Of a DNA stretch of 47,290 bases, positions 24,858 to 32,774 are shown piece after piece. Made by a program: the position numbers and the translations under genes. How positions within the stretch are numbered: the first letter of the stretch is position 1; each line of letters opens with the position of its first letter. The notes under the pieces were generated by a model. That model saw only the letters and a list, made by a program, of their open reading frames with translations, was not told the origin of the DNA and did not search any database. Origin of the DNA: an uncultured Collinsella sp. (lineage in GTDB: Bacteria > Actinomycetota > Coriobacteriia > Coriobacteriales > Coriobacteriaceae); NCBI GenBank assembly GCA_902494535.1, contig CABUTO010000014.1:1-47290 (forward strand). The letters run 5' to 3'.

Positions 24858-26144
24858 CTATTTAAAGAATCCATCGTAATCATACATCTTGATCTGGCCT
24901 TCGAGCTTATCGACCGTGTCGAGCACGACGCCGACCATGATGAGGATGGACGTGCCGCCAAATGCCTGGATCAGATGGTTACCCGTGAAGGAGAAGATGA
25001 TCGAAGGCACGATGGCGATGAGCGCCAAAAAGACAGCGCTGGGAAGCGTGATCTTGTTGAGCGCGTTCTTGATGTAGGCCGCGGTAGCCCTACCCGGACG
25101 GACGCCCGGAATAAAGCCGCCCTGCTTCTTAAGGTTATCGGCCGTTTCATCGGGGTTGAACACCATGGAGGTGTAGAAGTACGCGAAGAACACGATGAGG
25201 ACAACGTTAAGCACCCAGTTGAGCCAACCGGTCGAAAGCGCGGAGGCAACTGCCTGAATCCAGCCGATGCCGGGGAAGAACACGGCAATCTGAGCCGGGA
25301 AGTACAGCAGCGCCGAAGCGAAGATGATCGGCACGACACCCGCGGTGTTGACCTTGATGGGCAGGTAGGTGGTCTGGCCACCCATCATGCGACGGCCCAC
25401 GACGCGCTTAGCGTAGGAGACCGGGATGCGGCGCTGGCCGCGCTCAAGGAAAACAATCAGCGGGATAACCAGCAGGATGATGACGCAGACGATCACCATG
25501 GTGATGATGCCACCGGCATTGCCCTCGGTGCTGGAGAAGATAGCCTGCGGCAGACCGGCCATGATGTTCGCGAAGATGATCAGCGACATGCCATTGCCGA
25601 TACCGCGCTGGGTGATGAGCTCACCAATCCACATGATCAGCATGGCGCCCGCGGTGAGCGTACCGACGATCATGAGGTCGAAGATGATCTCGGGAGCGCC
25701 GGCGCCATTGAAGCTGATGCCGAAGCTCTTAAAGAGGAAGAGGTAACCCACGGAGTTGAGGATTGCCAGAGCCAGGGTGAGGTAACGCGAATACTGCGTA
25801 ATCTTGGTCTGACCGACCTCGCCCTCGCGGGCAAGCTCATGCAGGGAAGGCACGACGGCCTGGAGCATCTGGAGGATGATCGAGCTGGTGATGTAAGGCA
25901 TGATGCCCAGCGAAAACACCGACACATAGCTCAACGCGCCGCCAGAGAAAAGATTCAGGAGGGCCATAGCACCTGCGGCGACCGAATTGTTATCGGTCGA
26001 GAAAAGGCCCAGCATCCCCTGGAAGGGAATGCCGGGCACAGGAACGTGCGCACCAATGCGGTACACGACGAGCATAGCTATGGTAAAAAGAATCTTTTCG
26101 CGCAATTCTTTGATGCGGAAAGCATTCTTAAGACCATTTAGCAC
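24858..26144 (-). CDS. secY: Preprotein translocase subunit SecY
   Basis: A 428-residue channel subunit of the Sec translocon with about ten transmembrane helices. Typical parts are RIGAHVPVPGI near residue 30, GIMPYITSSIILQML, the cytoplasmic loop ERGQRRIPVSYAKRVVGR near residue 235, and the C-terminal TSILIMVGVVLDTV. The start is GTG at 26144, overlapping the last seven bases of rplO, so translation is probably coupled. Confidence 0.97.
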   Translation of the reverse strand: MLNGLKNAFRIKELREKILFTIAMLVVYRIGAHVPVPGIPFQGMLGLFSTDNNSVAAGAMALLNLFSGGALSYVSVFSLGIMPYITSSIILQMLQAVVPSLHELAREGEVGQTKITQYSRYLTLALAILNSVGYLFLFKSFGISFNGAGAPEIIFDLMIVGTLTAGAMLIMWIGELITQRGIGNGMSLIIFANIMAGLPQAIFSSTEGNAGGIITMVIVCVIILLVIPLIVFLERGQRRIPVSYAKRVVGRRMMGGQTTYLPIKVNTAGVVPIIFASALLYFPAQIAVFFPGIGWIQAVASALSTGWLNWVLNVVLIVFFAYFYTSMVFNPDETADNLKKQGGFIPGVRPGRATAAYIKNALNKITLPSAVFLALIAIVPSIIFSFTGNHLIQAFGGTSILIMVGVVLDTVDKLEGQIKMYDYDGFFK

Positions 26145-26587
26145 GGCAGCTCGACCTTTCCGCCGGCGGCCTCGATCTTGGCCTGCGCAGAAGCGCTGAC
26201 CTTGTCGACCTTGACCGTGAACTTCTTGGTGAGCTCACCATTGCCGAGCACCTTGACGGGCTCGAACTCGCTCTTGGTGATGCGAGCGGCCTTAAGAGCG
26301 GCACCGTCGATCACAGCGCCGTCCTCGAACTTGCGCTCGAGACGCTCAACGTTAACAGCGGTGTACTCGATACGACGGGGGTTGCGGAAGCCCGGAAGCT
26401 TGGGCAGGCGCATGGCCAGCGGAGTCTGGCCACCCTCGAAGCCGGCACCCTTGGTGCCGCCAGAGCGGGAACCCTGGCCCTTCTGACCGCGGCCAGAAGT
26501 GGTGCCGTGACCTGAAGAATTGCCACGGCCGACGCGCTTGCGGTTCTTGGTGGAACCGGGCGCGGGAGTAAGATCGTGAAGCTGCAT
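26138..26587 (-). CDS. rplO: 50S ribosomal protein L15
   Basis: A 149-residue L15 with the Gly-rich N-terminal extension (RVGRGNSSGHGTTSGRGQKG) that threads into the large subunit and the globular C-terminal domain ending AKIEAAGGKVELPC. Its 3' end overlaps the secY start by seven bases. It follows rpmD by 3 bases. Confidence 0.97.
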   Translation of the reverse strand: MQLHDLTPAPGSTKNRKRVGRGNSSGHGTTSGRGQKGQGSRSGGTKGAGFEGGQTPLAMRLPKLPGFRNPRRIEYTAVNVERLERKFEDGAVIDGAALKAARITKSEFEPVKVLGNGELTKKFTVKVDKVSASAQAKIEAAGGKVELPC

Positions 26588-26590
26588 TTG

Positions 26591-26773
26591 CTACTCCTCT
26601 ACAATCTCGACAAGGTGCTTGACCTTGAAGATCATGCCGCGGACGGACTCGTTGTCAGCAATCTCGCGAACCTCGCGGATCCTGTGGAGACCGAGGGCAC
26701 GGACAGTACGGACCTGGTCCTGCTTGCAACCGTTGGTGCTGCGGACCTGCTTGATCTTGATGGTGTCAGCCAT
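26591..26773 (-). CDS. rpmD: 50S ribosomal protein L30
   Basis: A 60-residue L30: IKIKQVRSTNGCKQDQVRTV, then LGLHRIREVREIADNESVRG and a MIFKVKHLVEI end. AAGGAG precedes the ATG, and the gene follows rpsE by two bases. L30 is absent from some lineages; here it is full length. Confidence 0.97.
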   Translation of the reverse strand: MADTIKIKQVRSTNGCKQDQVRTVRALGLHRIREVREIADNESVRGMIFKVKHLVEIVEE

Positions 26774-26775
26774 GC

Positions 26776-27300
26776 TTAGTTCTCCTTACCGACGAACATC
26801 TCAGAGACCGTCAGGCCACGGCGAGCCGCGACGTCCTCAGGGCTGGAGAGCTCCTTGAGGCCCTCGACGGCAGCCTTGATGATGTTGAGGCCGTTGTCGG
26901 TACCGAGGGACTTGGACAGGACGTTCTTGATGCCAGCAAGCTCAAAGAGGGGACGCACAGCGCCGCCGGCGATAACGCCGGTACCCTCGACAGCGGGCTT
27001 GATGATGATGCGGCCGGCACCAAAGTGGCCGAGAACCTCGTGCGGGATGGTGCCCTGCTCGGTCACCGGCACGTGGAACATGTTCTTCTTGGCATCGAGA
27101 GATGCCTTGGAGATGGCCATGGGCACCTCAGCGGACTTGCCCATGCCAACGCCGACGTTGCCCTTGCCGTCGCCAACGACGACGAGAGCGACGAGGCTCA
27201 TGCGACGACCACCCTTGACGGTCTTCGACACGCGGTTGATGTAAACGACGCGCTCCTCGAACTCGGAGGCCTCGCGCTGCTGCTTCTGATTACGAGCCAT
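26776..27300 (-). CDS. rpsE: 30S ribosomal protein S5
   Basis: A 174-residue S5 with the N-terminal double-stranded-RNA-binding fold (EERVVYINRVSKTVKGGRRM, FSALVVVGDG-like LVALVVVGDGKGNVGVGMGK) and the C-terminal domain (GAVRPLFELAGIKNVLSKSL). S5 helps fidelity at the decoding site. Standard place between rplR and rpmD. Confidence 0.97.
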   Translation of the reverse strand: MARNQKQQREASEFEERVVYINRVSKTVKGGRRMSLVALVVVGDGKGNVGVGMGKSAEVPMAISKASLDAKKNMFHVPVTEQGTIPHEVLGHFGAGRIIIKPAVEGTGVIAGGAVRPLFELAGIKNVLSKSLGTDNGLNIIKAAVEGLKELSSPEDVAARRGLTVSEMFVGKEN

Positions 27301-27314
27301 GTGCTACATACCTC

Positions 27315-27683
27315 CTAGAACTCGAGACCGGCGGCACGAGCGCCGTCGGCGAGGGCCTTGACGCGGCCATGGTAGATACGGCCACCGCGATCGAAGGCGA
27401 CCTTGGTGATGCCGGCCTCGATGGCGCGCTTGCCAACGAGCTGACCGACCTTCTCCGCAGCCTCCTTGTTCGAGGTGTGGGTGCCCTTGAACTCGGCCTC
27501 GAGGGTCGAGGCAGAGACGAGCGTCAGGCTGGAGCCCTTGCTGTCGTCGATGATCTGGGCATAGATGTTGGCGTTAGTACGGGTCACGCGAAGACGCGGA
27601 CGCTCGGAGGTACCCGAGACCTTGCCGCGAACACGACGCTGACGACGCTTGAGGCCTTCCAGCTTCGCCTTATGCTTGTTCAT
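27315..27683 (-). CDS. rplR: 50S ribosomal protein L18
   Basis: A 122-residue L18, a 5S rRNA-binding protein of the central protuberance. It shows RRQRRVRGKVSGTSERPRLR near the N-terminus, IYAQIIDDSKGSSLTLVSAS and a C-terminal FDRGGRIYHGRVKALADGAR. It follows rplF by 75 bases that contain a hairpin. Confidence 0.97.
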   Translation of the reverse strand: MNKHKAKLEGLKRRQRRVRGKVSGTSERPRLRVTRTNANIYAQIIDDSKGSSLTLVSASTLEAEFKGTHTSNKEAAEKVGQLVGKRAIEAGITKVAFDRGGRIYHGRVKALADGARAAGLEF

Positions 27684-27711
27684 ACGTAAACTCCTAAAAA
27701 GGTTGATCTTG

Positions 27712-27733
27712 CCAGCACCTGACGGGGTGCTGG
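27712..27733 (-). other. Intercistronic hairpin between rplF and rplR
   Basis: Perfect eight-base arms CCAGCACC and GGTGCTGG around a 6-base loop, in the 75-base rplF-rplR gap, with no U-tract. It could affect mRNA processing or stability within the operon. Confidence 0.5.
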
Positions 27734-27758
27734 TCTTATGCGAGTGAGTCGGTTACGA

Positions 27759-28295
27759 CTACTTGGCGGCCTTACCCAGCTTGCGGCGGATGTGCTCGCC
27801 AACGTAGTGGATACCCTTGCCCTTGTAAGGCTCGGGAGGACGATGGCCGCGGATCTCAGCGGCGATCTGACCGACCTGCTGCTTGTTGATACCCTTGACG
27901 TTCACGTGGGTGTTGTCGGGAACCTCGAAGGTGATGCCCTCGGGAGCCTCGACGATCACGGGGTGCGAGAAGCCCAGGGAGAACTCGAGGTTCTTGCCCT
28001 TCTGCTGCACGCGGTAACCGACGCCGGCGAGCTCGAGCTTCTTCTCGAAGCCCTCGGAAACGCCAACAACCATGTTGTGGATGAGGGCGCGGGTGAGGCC
28101 GTGGCGGGCACGGGTCTCACGCTCGTCGTCGGGACGGGAAACGGTGAGGACGTTGTCCTCGACGTTGATAGCGAGCTTCTCAAAGACATCGAGCTCGAGC
28201 TGGCCCTTGGGGCCCTTGACGACAACGTTGTTGCCGTTGACTGCCACTTCGACTCCGGCGGGAATCTGGACAGGCTTATTACCGATACGAGACAC
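27759..28295 (-). CDS. rplF: 50S ribosomal protein L6
   Basis: A 178-residue L6 with two related domains: MSRIGNKPVQIPAGVEVAVN and GPKGQLELDV, then AGVGYRVQQKGKNLEFSLGF and the C-terminal RGHRPPEPYKGKGIHYVGEH. The start codon is GTG at 28295. It follows rpsH by 33 bases. Confidence 0.97.
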   Translation of the reverse strand: MSRIGNKPVQIPAGVEVAVNGNNVVVKGPKGQLELDVFEKLAINVEDNVLTVSRPDDERETRARHGLTRALIHNMVVGVSEGFEKKLELAGVGYRVQQKGKNLEFSLGFSHPVIVEAPEGITFEVPDNTHVNVKGINKQQVGQIAAEIRGHRPPEPYKGKGIHYVGEHIRRKLGKAAK

Positions 28296-28328
28296 GGTGA
28301 TCTCCTTTCCTTCTACCTACCGAGCGAA

Positions 28329-28727
28329 TTACCAGACGTAAGCGATAATCTCGCCGCCGACGTTGTGCTTGCGAGCATCGCGGTCGGTCATGACGCCATG
28401 GCTGGTGGAAATAATGGCGGTACCAAGGCCACCGCGGACGCGGGGCATGTCGGCAACGCCGGTGTACTTACGCAGGCCCGGCTTGGAAATGCGGCGGATG
28501 CCGTTGATGACCTTAGCCTTCTTGGGACCATACTTAAGCGTGATGTGCAGAGTCTTCTGGGGAACGGTGTCCTCGACATCGTAGCCCTCGATGTAGCCCT
28601 CCTCGTGCAGAACACGAGCGATCTCGACGAGCTTCTTGCTGCTCGGCATGGAGACCGTGGCCTTGTTCACAGAGTTAGCGTTACGGATGCGCGTAAGCAT
28701 ATCTGCGATCGGGTCTGTAAGGTTCAT
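28329..28727 (-). CDS. rpsH: 30S ribosomal protein S8
   Basis: A 132-residue S8, a primary 16S rRNA binder. MNLTDPIADMLTRIRNANSV at the start and RVRGGLGTAIISTSHGVMTD near the end are typical. A gap of about 120 bases separates it from rpsZ upstream; nothing but a weak GC hairpin is seen there. Confidence 0.97.
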   Translation of the reverse strand: MNLTDPIADMLTRIRNANSVNKATVSMPSSKKLVEIARVLHEEGYIEGYDVEDTVPQKTLHITLKYGPKKAKVINGIRRISKPGLRKYTGVADMPRVRGGLGTAIISTSHGVMTDRDARKHNVGGEIIAYVW

Positions 28728-28846
28728 ACAGATTCTCCTTCGTTCTTGATGAACACGTGCTCTTGGTTCTTCGCCGCCCTTAACGGCAAAGCCTTTTTAG
28801 CGCGTTTTCCCTGTTCCAAACTGATGCTTGAAACGCTGGTAGTGAC

Positions 28847-29032
28847 TTACCAGCTGGCCTTCTTAACGCCGGGAAGCTCGCCCTTGAGTGCAAGCTCGCG
28901 GAAGCAGACACGGCACAGGCCGAACTTGCGGTACACAGAGTGCGGACGGCCGCAGCGCTGGCAGCGCGTGTACTCACGAGTAGAGAACTTCTGCTTGCGA
29001 TTGCACTTGACGATCATCGATGTCTTAGCCAC
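28847..29032 (-). CDS. rpsZ: 30S ribosomal protein S14, zinc-binding type Z
   Basis: A 61-residue short S14 with the zinc set CQRC ... CRVC at about residues 24-43 and end FRELALKGELPGVKKASW. This is the usual Gram-positive zinc form and not the longer zinc-free form. It lies between rplE and rpsH. Confidence 0.97.
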   Translation of the reverse strand: MAKTSMIVKCNRKQKFSTREYTRCQRCGRPHSVYRKFGLCRVCFRELALKGELPGVKKASW

Positions 29033-29111
29033 TTATATCCTCCTCACATAGAGTATTGTTCGCCCCAAGCGCCGCCCCCTTGTGGGAACGGCGCTTATAG
29101 GGCAGGTGAAC

Positions 29112-29669
29112 CTATTTCTTGAACGGGAAACCGAAGGCGTCCAGAAGGGCCTTGGCCTCCTCATCGGTGTTGGCGGTGGTCACGAAAGTGATGTCCATAC
29201 CACGCTGGTGATCGACGGAGTCGAAGTCGATCTCGGGGAAGATGAGCTGCTCGGTGACGCCCATGGAGAAGTTACCACGGCCGTCGAAGCTCTTGGCGGA
29301 GATGCCGCGGAAGTCGCGGATACGGGGGATCGCGACGGAGGTCAGACGATCGAAGAACTCCCACATACGGTCGCCACGCAGGGTAACCTTGCAGCCGATC
29401 GGCATACCAGCGCGCAGGCGGAAGGTAGCGATGGACTTGCGGGCACGGGTGATCATCGGCTGCTGGCCGGTGATGGCGCGCAGGTCGCGCACGGCACCGT
29501 CGATGGCCTTGGAATCGGTAGCGGCCTCGCCGACACCCATGTTCACGACGATCTTCTCAAACTTGGGGATCATCATGACGTTCTCGTACTGGAACTTGTC
29601 CTGAAGCTGCTGCTTGACCTCGTTGTTGTACTTGGTCTTCAGACGCGGCACATACTTCTCTTCTGCCAT
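29112..29669 (-). CDS. rplE: 50S ribosomal protein L5
   Basis: A 185-residue L5 binding 5S rRNA and the P-site tRNA. It has MMIPKFEKIVVNMGVGEAAT near residue 30, GCKVTLRGDRMWEFFDRL and FPEIDFDSVDHQRGMDITFV. AAGGAG precedes the ATG. It is the first gene of this operon; rplX and rplN, which normally lie directly upstream, are not in the window. A promoter about 140 bases upstream supports independent transcription. Confidence 0.97.
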   Translation of the reverse strand: MAEEKYVPRLKTKYNNEVKQQLQDKFQYENVMMIPKFEKIVVNMGVGEAATDSKAIDGAVRDLRAITGQQPMITRARKSIATFRLRAGMPIGCKVTLRGDRMWEFFDRLTSVAIPRIRDFRGISAKSFDGRGNFSMGVTEQLIFPEIDFDSVDHQRGMDITFVTTANTDEEAKALLDAFGFPFKK

Positions 29670-29806
29670 TGTTCACTCCTTCTTGGGGTTTTAAGCACGG
29701 GGCGTGGCCACGATGGGTTGTCCTCGTGCCTCCTGGCTGCATCCGCGCCGCTCATGGCATTTTGCGGTTTGGACTCGACGCAGCAGGAGCCGACAAAACA
29801 ATCGGT

Positions 29807-29835
29807 ACTATACGCGCATCGGGAGCGTATTTCCA
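29807..29835 (-). promoter_or_regulatory. Predicted promoter of the rplE-rplQ operon
   Basis: On the minus strand the -35 box TGGAAA (29835-29830; 4 of 6) and the -10 box TATAGT (29812-29807; 5 of 6) are 17 bases apart. The leader to the rplE ATG would be about 130 bases. In most bacteria this gene is transcribed from promoters far upstream. Confidence 0.55.
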
Positions 29836-29896
29836 GAAAAACCTCGTCTGCCTGCACAACTCCACAACTCCCCCGCACAAATGGATCCCAAAAAGC

Positions 29897-29963
29897 AGTT
29901 GCGGTGAAATAGGGACTGTTTGGCGGCCTAACAGGCTTAAACAGTCCGTATTTCACCGCAACT
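29897..29963. repeat. Long palindromic repeat, copy 1
   Basis: Arms of 25 bases starting AGTTGCGGTGAAATA and ending TATTTCACCGCAACT, one mismatch between arms, around a 17-base centre. It lies 17 bases past the xdhC stop. The same arms occur at 32679-32751. Confidence 0.9.
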
Positions 29964-29980
29964 TATTGGTGGGGATGCGA

Positions 29981-31024
29981 CTAGCGTTTGCGGGGGACGA
30001 GTTTGGTGCGGCGCAGGTGGATCATCTCGGCGGCGATGGAGATGGCGATCTCCTCGGGGTCCTCCGCCTCGATGGCAACGCCAATCGGCAGGTGCAACTC
30101 GTCGATTTGCTCCTGCGTAAAGCCCTCCTGCTCCAGGCGGGCGCGCACAAAGGCCGTCTTGCGGCGCGAGCCCAGGCAGCCCAGGTAGGCAGGCTTGGCG
30201 CGCATGGCCTGAATCACCACGTCGATATCGGACTTGTGACCTGCTGTAGCGACCACCACCAGATCGCGCGGACCGATGGGGCACAGCTCGCTCAGTTTCT
30301 TGTAGTCGACCAGACGACGGTCGTAGACACCGGGCACCCATTCGGGTGTCAACGTGCCGGGGCGATCGTCGCACGCTACAACGGCAAAGCCCGCCGCCGT
30401 GAGCACCCGCGCCGTCGCGGCGCCCACGTGGCCGCAGCCAAAGATATAGGTCAGGCCCTCGGGGCAGAGCGTCTCGATGTGCGCCGGGGGAATCTCGGAG
30501 GCGGCGTTGGTGTAGGTGACCTTACTCCCCTCCTCCACCAGCGAAAGCCCGGGGCAGCCCGCAATGGTGCGGCGCGATTCCTCGCCATGGTACTCGGCCA
30601 CATCGCCCTCGAGTGCGCTCGCGATAAACGGCTCAAAGTCGATGACGAAGTCGCCGATGCGCCGATAGGCCAAGACGTCGGCAATTTCTTGGAACAACGA
30701 TGCCTGAGTCGCATCCAGATGCAGGTAGCACAGGCAGATGGCTCCGCCGCAGATCATGCCGGTATCGGAGTTCTCGCCGCCCATGGTGTAGCGGACCAGA
30801 CGCGACTGTCCCGCGCTCAGGAGCTCGCGCGCCTCGTCCAGCGCAAAGAGCTCGATCTTGCCGCCGCCGATGGTACCCGCTTGGCTGTCATCGGCAAAGA
30901 CGGCCATCCAGGCGCCCACGCCGCGCGGCGATGACCCTGCCGTGCCGGCCACGACCACCAGCTCGCACGTCTTACCAGCCTTCAGAGCGCCAAGCGCCGC
31001 ATTCACCACATCGAGCTTTTCCAT
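29981..31024 (-). CDS. xdhC: XdhC-family molybdenum-hydroxylase maturation protein
   Basis: A 347-residue XdhC/CoxI-type protein. The N-terminal XdhC domain has VAGTAGSSPRGVGAWMAVF near residue 25 and GTIGGGKIE near 51. The C-terminal Rossmann domain has YIFGCGHVGAATARVL near 193 and VVVATAGHKSD; the end has YLGCLGSRRK and LPIGVAIEAEDPEEIAISIA. XdhC proteins bind molybdenum cofactor and help insert the sulfurated form into xanthine-dehydrogenase-like enzymes. None of the hydroxylase subunits lies in the window. It is 9 bases downstream of yqeB and probably cotranscribed with it. Confidence 0.9.
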   Translation of the reverse strand: MEKLDVVNAALGALKAGKTCELVVVAGTAGSSPRGVGAWMAVFADDSQAGTIGGGKIELFALDEARELLSAGQSRLVRYTMGGENSDTGMICGGAICLCYLHLDATQASLFQEIADVLAYRRIGDFVIDFEPFIASALEGDVAEYHGEESRRTIAGCPGLSLVEEGSKVTYTNAASEIPPAHIETLCPEGLTYIFGCGHVGAATARVLTAAGFAVVACDDRPGTLTPEWVPGVYDRRLVDYKKLSELCPIGPRDLVVVATAGHKSDIDVVIQAMRAKPAYLGCLGSRRKTAFVRARLEQEGFTQEQIDELHLPIGVAIEAEDPEEIAISIAAEMIHLRRTKLVPRKR

Positions 31025-31033
31025 TGCAATTTC

Positions 31034-31828
31034 CTATCCCTGGAATACACCGATGAGCATGGCGAGCGCCTCGAGTACGCCGCCGCCGACCGACGTCGCC
31101 TTGTCCGAAATGTAGTTGATATAGCTGGCATCGCCGCGCGGGTCGACGTCGGCGCATTTAAAGCCCTCAGTCACCTGCACACCGTTCGCCAAAAGCCCGC
31201 GCAGGCAGCCATCGATCTGCGTGCACATGGGCGTATCGCCCGCGTAGCCAATCACGTCTCCGGCGCTCACGATGTCGCCGATTGCGCGGTCGGACCGAAA
31301 CACGCCGGCGGCGGGGCTGTGGATAACGCGCTCCTTGCCATAGCCGGCGATCACGCCCGGCACGCCCGTGTTGGGCTGGGGCGAGCCCTGGGTAATGACA
31401 CGGCCCAAAAAATGCCCGCGCATGGTCTCGACCACGGCGTCGCAATCGACCGGCGCGGTAAAGCCCGGCCCCACGGCGATGACGGTAGGCGCCATGTCGC
31501 GCGTGGTGCCCAAGTTACGCTTGGCCAGAATCGCGTCGACCACAGCCGCGGGTTTAAGCTCATCGAGCATCTTGGCCTGGGGGTCCACCACCACGGCGAC
31601 ATCCCCCGCCTCGGTAATCTCAAGCGCCTCGGCCGACGTCTGTGCCAAGCGGGCGCGAATGCCCTCGACCTCGACCTCGCCCAAGCGAATGGCCTCGCAA
31701 AAACTGATTGTGCGACGGATGCACGTGGGGACCGCGATATCGGCCATAACGACCGACACGCCGGCGCGCACCAAACGAGCAGCGACACCCGTGGCGATAT
31801 CGCCGGCGCCGCGAACATAAACGAGCAT
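31034..31828 (-). CDS. yqeB: YqeB/EF2563-type selenium-dependent molybdenum hydroxylase system protein
   Basis: A 264-residue protein with an N-terminal Rossmann-like segment VYVRGAGDIATGVAARLVRAG, then CIRRTISFCEAIRLGEVEVEG, a central VIAVGPGFTAPVDCDAVVET and a C-terminal GGGVLEALAML. This pattern identifies the YqeB family, which comparative genomics ties to selenium-dependent molybdenum hydroxylases (with YqeC, SelD and XdhC). The biochemical role is unknown; delivery of a labile selenium or cofactor maturation has been proposed for the group. It is divergent from yqeC. Confidence 0.88.
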   Translation of the reverse strand: MLVYVRGAGDIATGVAARLVRAGVSVVMADIAVPTCIRRTISFCEAIRLGEVEVEGIRARLAQTSAEALEITEAGDVAVVVDPQAKMLDELKPAAVVDAILAKRNLGTTRDMAPTVIAVGPGFTAPVDCDAVVETMRGHFLGRVITQGSPQPNTGVPGVIAGYGKERVIHSPAAGVFRSDRAIGDIVSAGDVIGYAGDTPMCTQIDGCLRGLLANGVQVTEGFKCADVDPRGDASYINYISDKATSVGGGVLEALAMLIGVFQG

Positions 31829-31860
31829 TCCCGGGGCACCTCCCTGTGCTACGGTTTGAG

Positions 31861-31890
31861 CAGAGCAAAAGCGGTTCGACCGCTACTCTG
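31861..31890. promoter_or_regulatory. Inverted repeat in the yqeB-yqeC divergent region
   Basis: Inner arms AGCGGT and ACCGCT around TCG (31870-31884), with outer CAGAG and CTCTG. A TATTAT that could be the -10 of yqeC follows about 20 bases downstream. It could be an operator shared by the divergent genes or a leader hairpin of yqeB. Confidence 0.4.
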
Positions 31891-31930
31891 ATGATTATTT
31901 ATTATCACAGTATTATACGGCGGTGAACAG

Positions 31931-32665
31931 ATGGAAACGACGAGCGGAAACCTTGCCTCCGCGCTCAAGATCGAGCCGGGCATTACCGCAATTATCGGCA
32001 GTGGCGGCAAGTCGACATTGCTGAAGACGCTCGGCCTTGAGCTCATGCGCGCCGGCGGCAGGGTGCTCCTCTGCACCACCACGCACATGTTTCCCGTCGC
32101 CGGCGTGCCATGGGACGGGTCGAGCCGTCGCCTGGACGCCGCGCCTTGGAAGCCGGGGACCCTGCATGTTCCCGGCTGCACCTGCGAGGCATGCGCGGGA
32201 CTTGCCCGCGGAAGCATCTGCCAGGCAGGTGTTTTGGACCCGGAGACAGGCAAGCTCTCCGCCCCCGCCGAGCCGCTCAACGAGCTGGCGCAGCGCTATG
32301 ACCATGTGTTGGCCGAGGCAGATGGCAGCAAGCGACTCCCGCTCAAGGCGCATGCCGCCTGGGAGCCGGTAATTCCCGCCGCCACGGCAGACGTTGTCTG
32401 GGTCGTCGGCGCCTCGGGGCTGGGCAAGCCCGTCGCCGAGGTTGTCCACCGCCCCGAGCTCTTTTGCGAGCGTTGCGGCTGCGAGCCCACCGACGCTGCC
32501 ACCCCAGAGCGCGTCGCCATGGCGCTCAATGCCGAGCTGCGAATGCTGAACCTCAACAATGCCCGCATCATGCTCAACCAAGTCGATAAGCTCAGCGACC
32601 CCACGATGGCCGACCGCTTTGAGGCCGCCCTCGGCCGCCCCCTCATCGCCACCAGCCTCAAATAG
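31931..32665 (+). CDS. yqeC: YqeC-type selenium-dependent hydroxylase accessory protein
   Basis: A 244-residue P-loop protein: TAIIGSGGKSTLLKTLGLEL near residue 19 (nucleotide-binding GSGGKST), then VLLCTTTHMFPV, an internal cysteine-containing stretch (CTCEACAGLARGSIC) and LAEADGSKRLPLKAHAAWEP near 135, the family hallmark. YqeC co-occurs with YqeB and selenium-dependent molybdenum hydroxylases; its exact reaction is unknown. It is the only plus-strand gene of the locus apart from the regulator, and ends convergent with the hydantoinase gene. Confidence 0.88.
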   Translation: METTSGNLASALKIEPGITAIIGSGGKSTLLKTLGLELMRAGGRVLLCTTTHMFPVAGVPWDGSSRRLDAAPWKPGTLHVPGCTCEACAGLARGSICQAGVLDPETGKLSAPAEPLNELAQRYDHVLAEADGSKRLPLKAHAAWEPVIPAATADVVWVVGASGLGKPVAEVVHRPELFCERCGCEPTDAATPERVAMALNAELRMLNLNNARIMLNQVDKLSDPTMADRFEAALGRPLIATSLK

Positions 32666-32678
32666 CCGGCCCCATCTC

Positions 32679-32751
32679 CTCAGTTGCGGTGAAATACGGA
32701 CTGTTTGGCCGCCTGACGGCCGCAAACAGTCCGTATTTCACCGCAACTGAG
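32679..32751. repeat. Long palindromic repeat, copy 2
   Basis: Perfect 29-base arms starting CTCAGTTGCGGTGAAATA and ending in the complement, around a GC-rich centre of about 15 bases. It lies between the convergent ends of yqeC and the hydantoinase gene. It matches copy 1 at 29897-29963 in the arms but not the centre. Confidence 0.92.
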
Positions 32752-32774
32752 GGGGGGACACAGCATCTTTGCTG

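Larger units (their letters stand above)
29670..29980. other. Intergenic region upstream of rplE
   Basis: The 311-base stretch holds the rplE promoter (29807-29835), a leader of about 130 bases and one copy of a long palindromic repeat (29897-29963) next to the xdhC stop. No remnant of rplX or other ribosomal genes is recognisable. Confidence 0.6.

Noticed and set aside
24606..26141. A 511-codon plus-strand frame opposite adk and secY; also 19930-21381 opposite rplQ/rpoA and 37226-38707 opposite ygeY
   Set aside because: Their compositions (His/Asp/Arg- or Val/Gly/Asp-rich) are reverse shadows of the real genes, and none has a domain or ribosome site.
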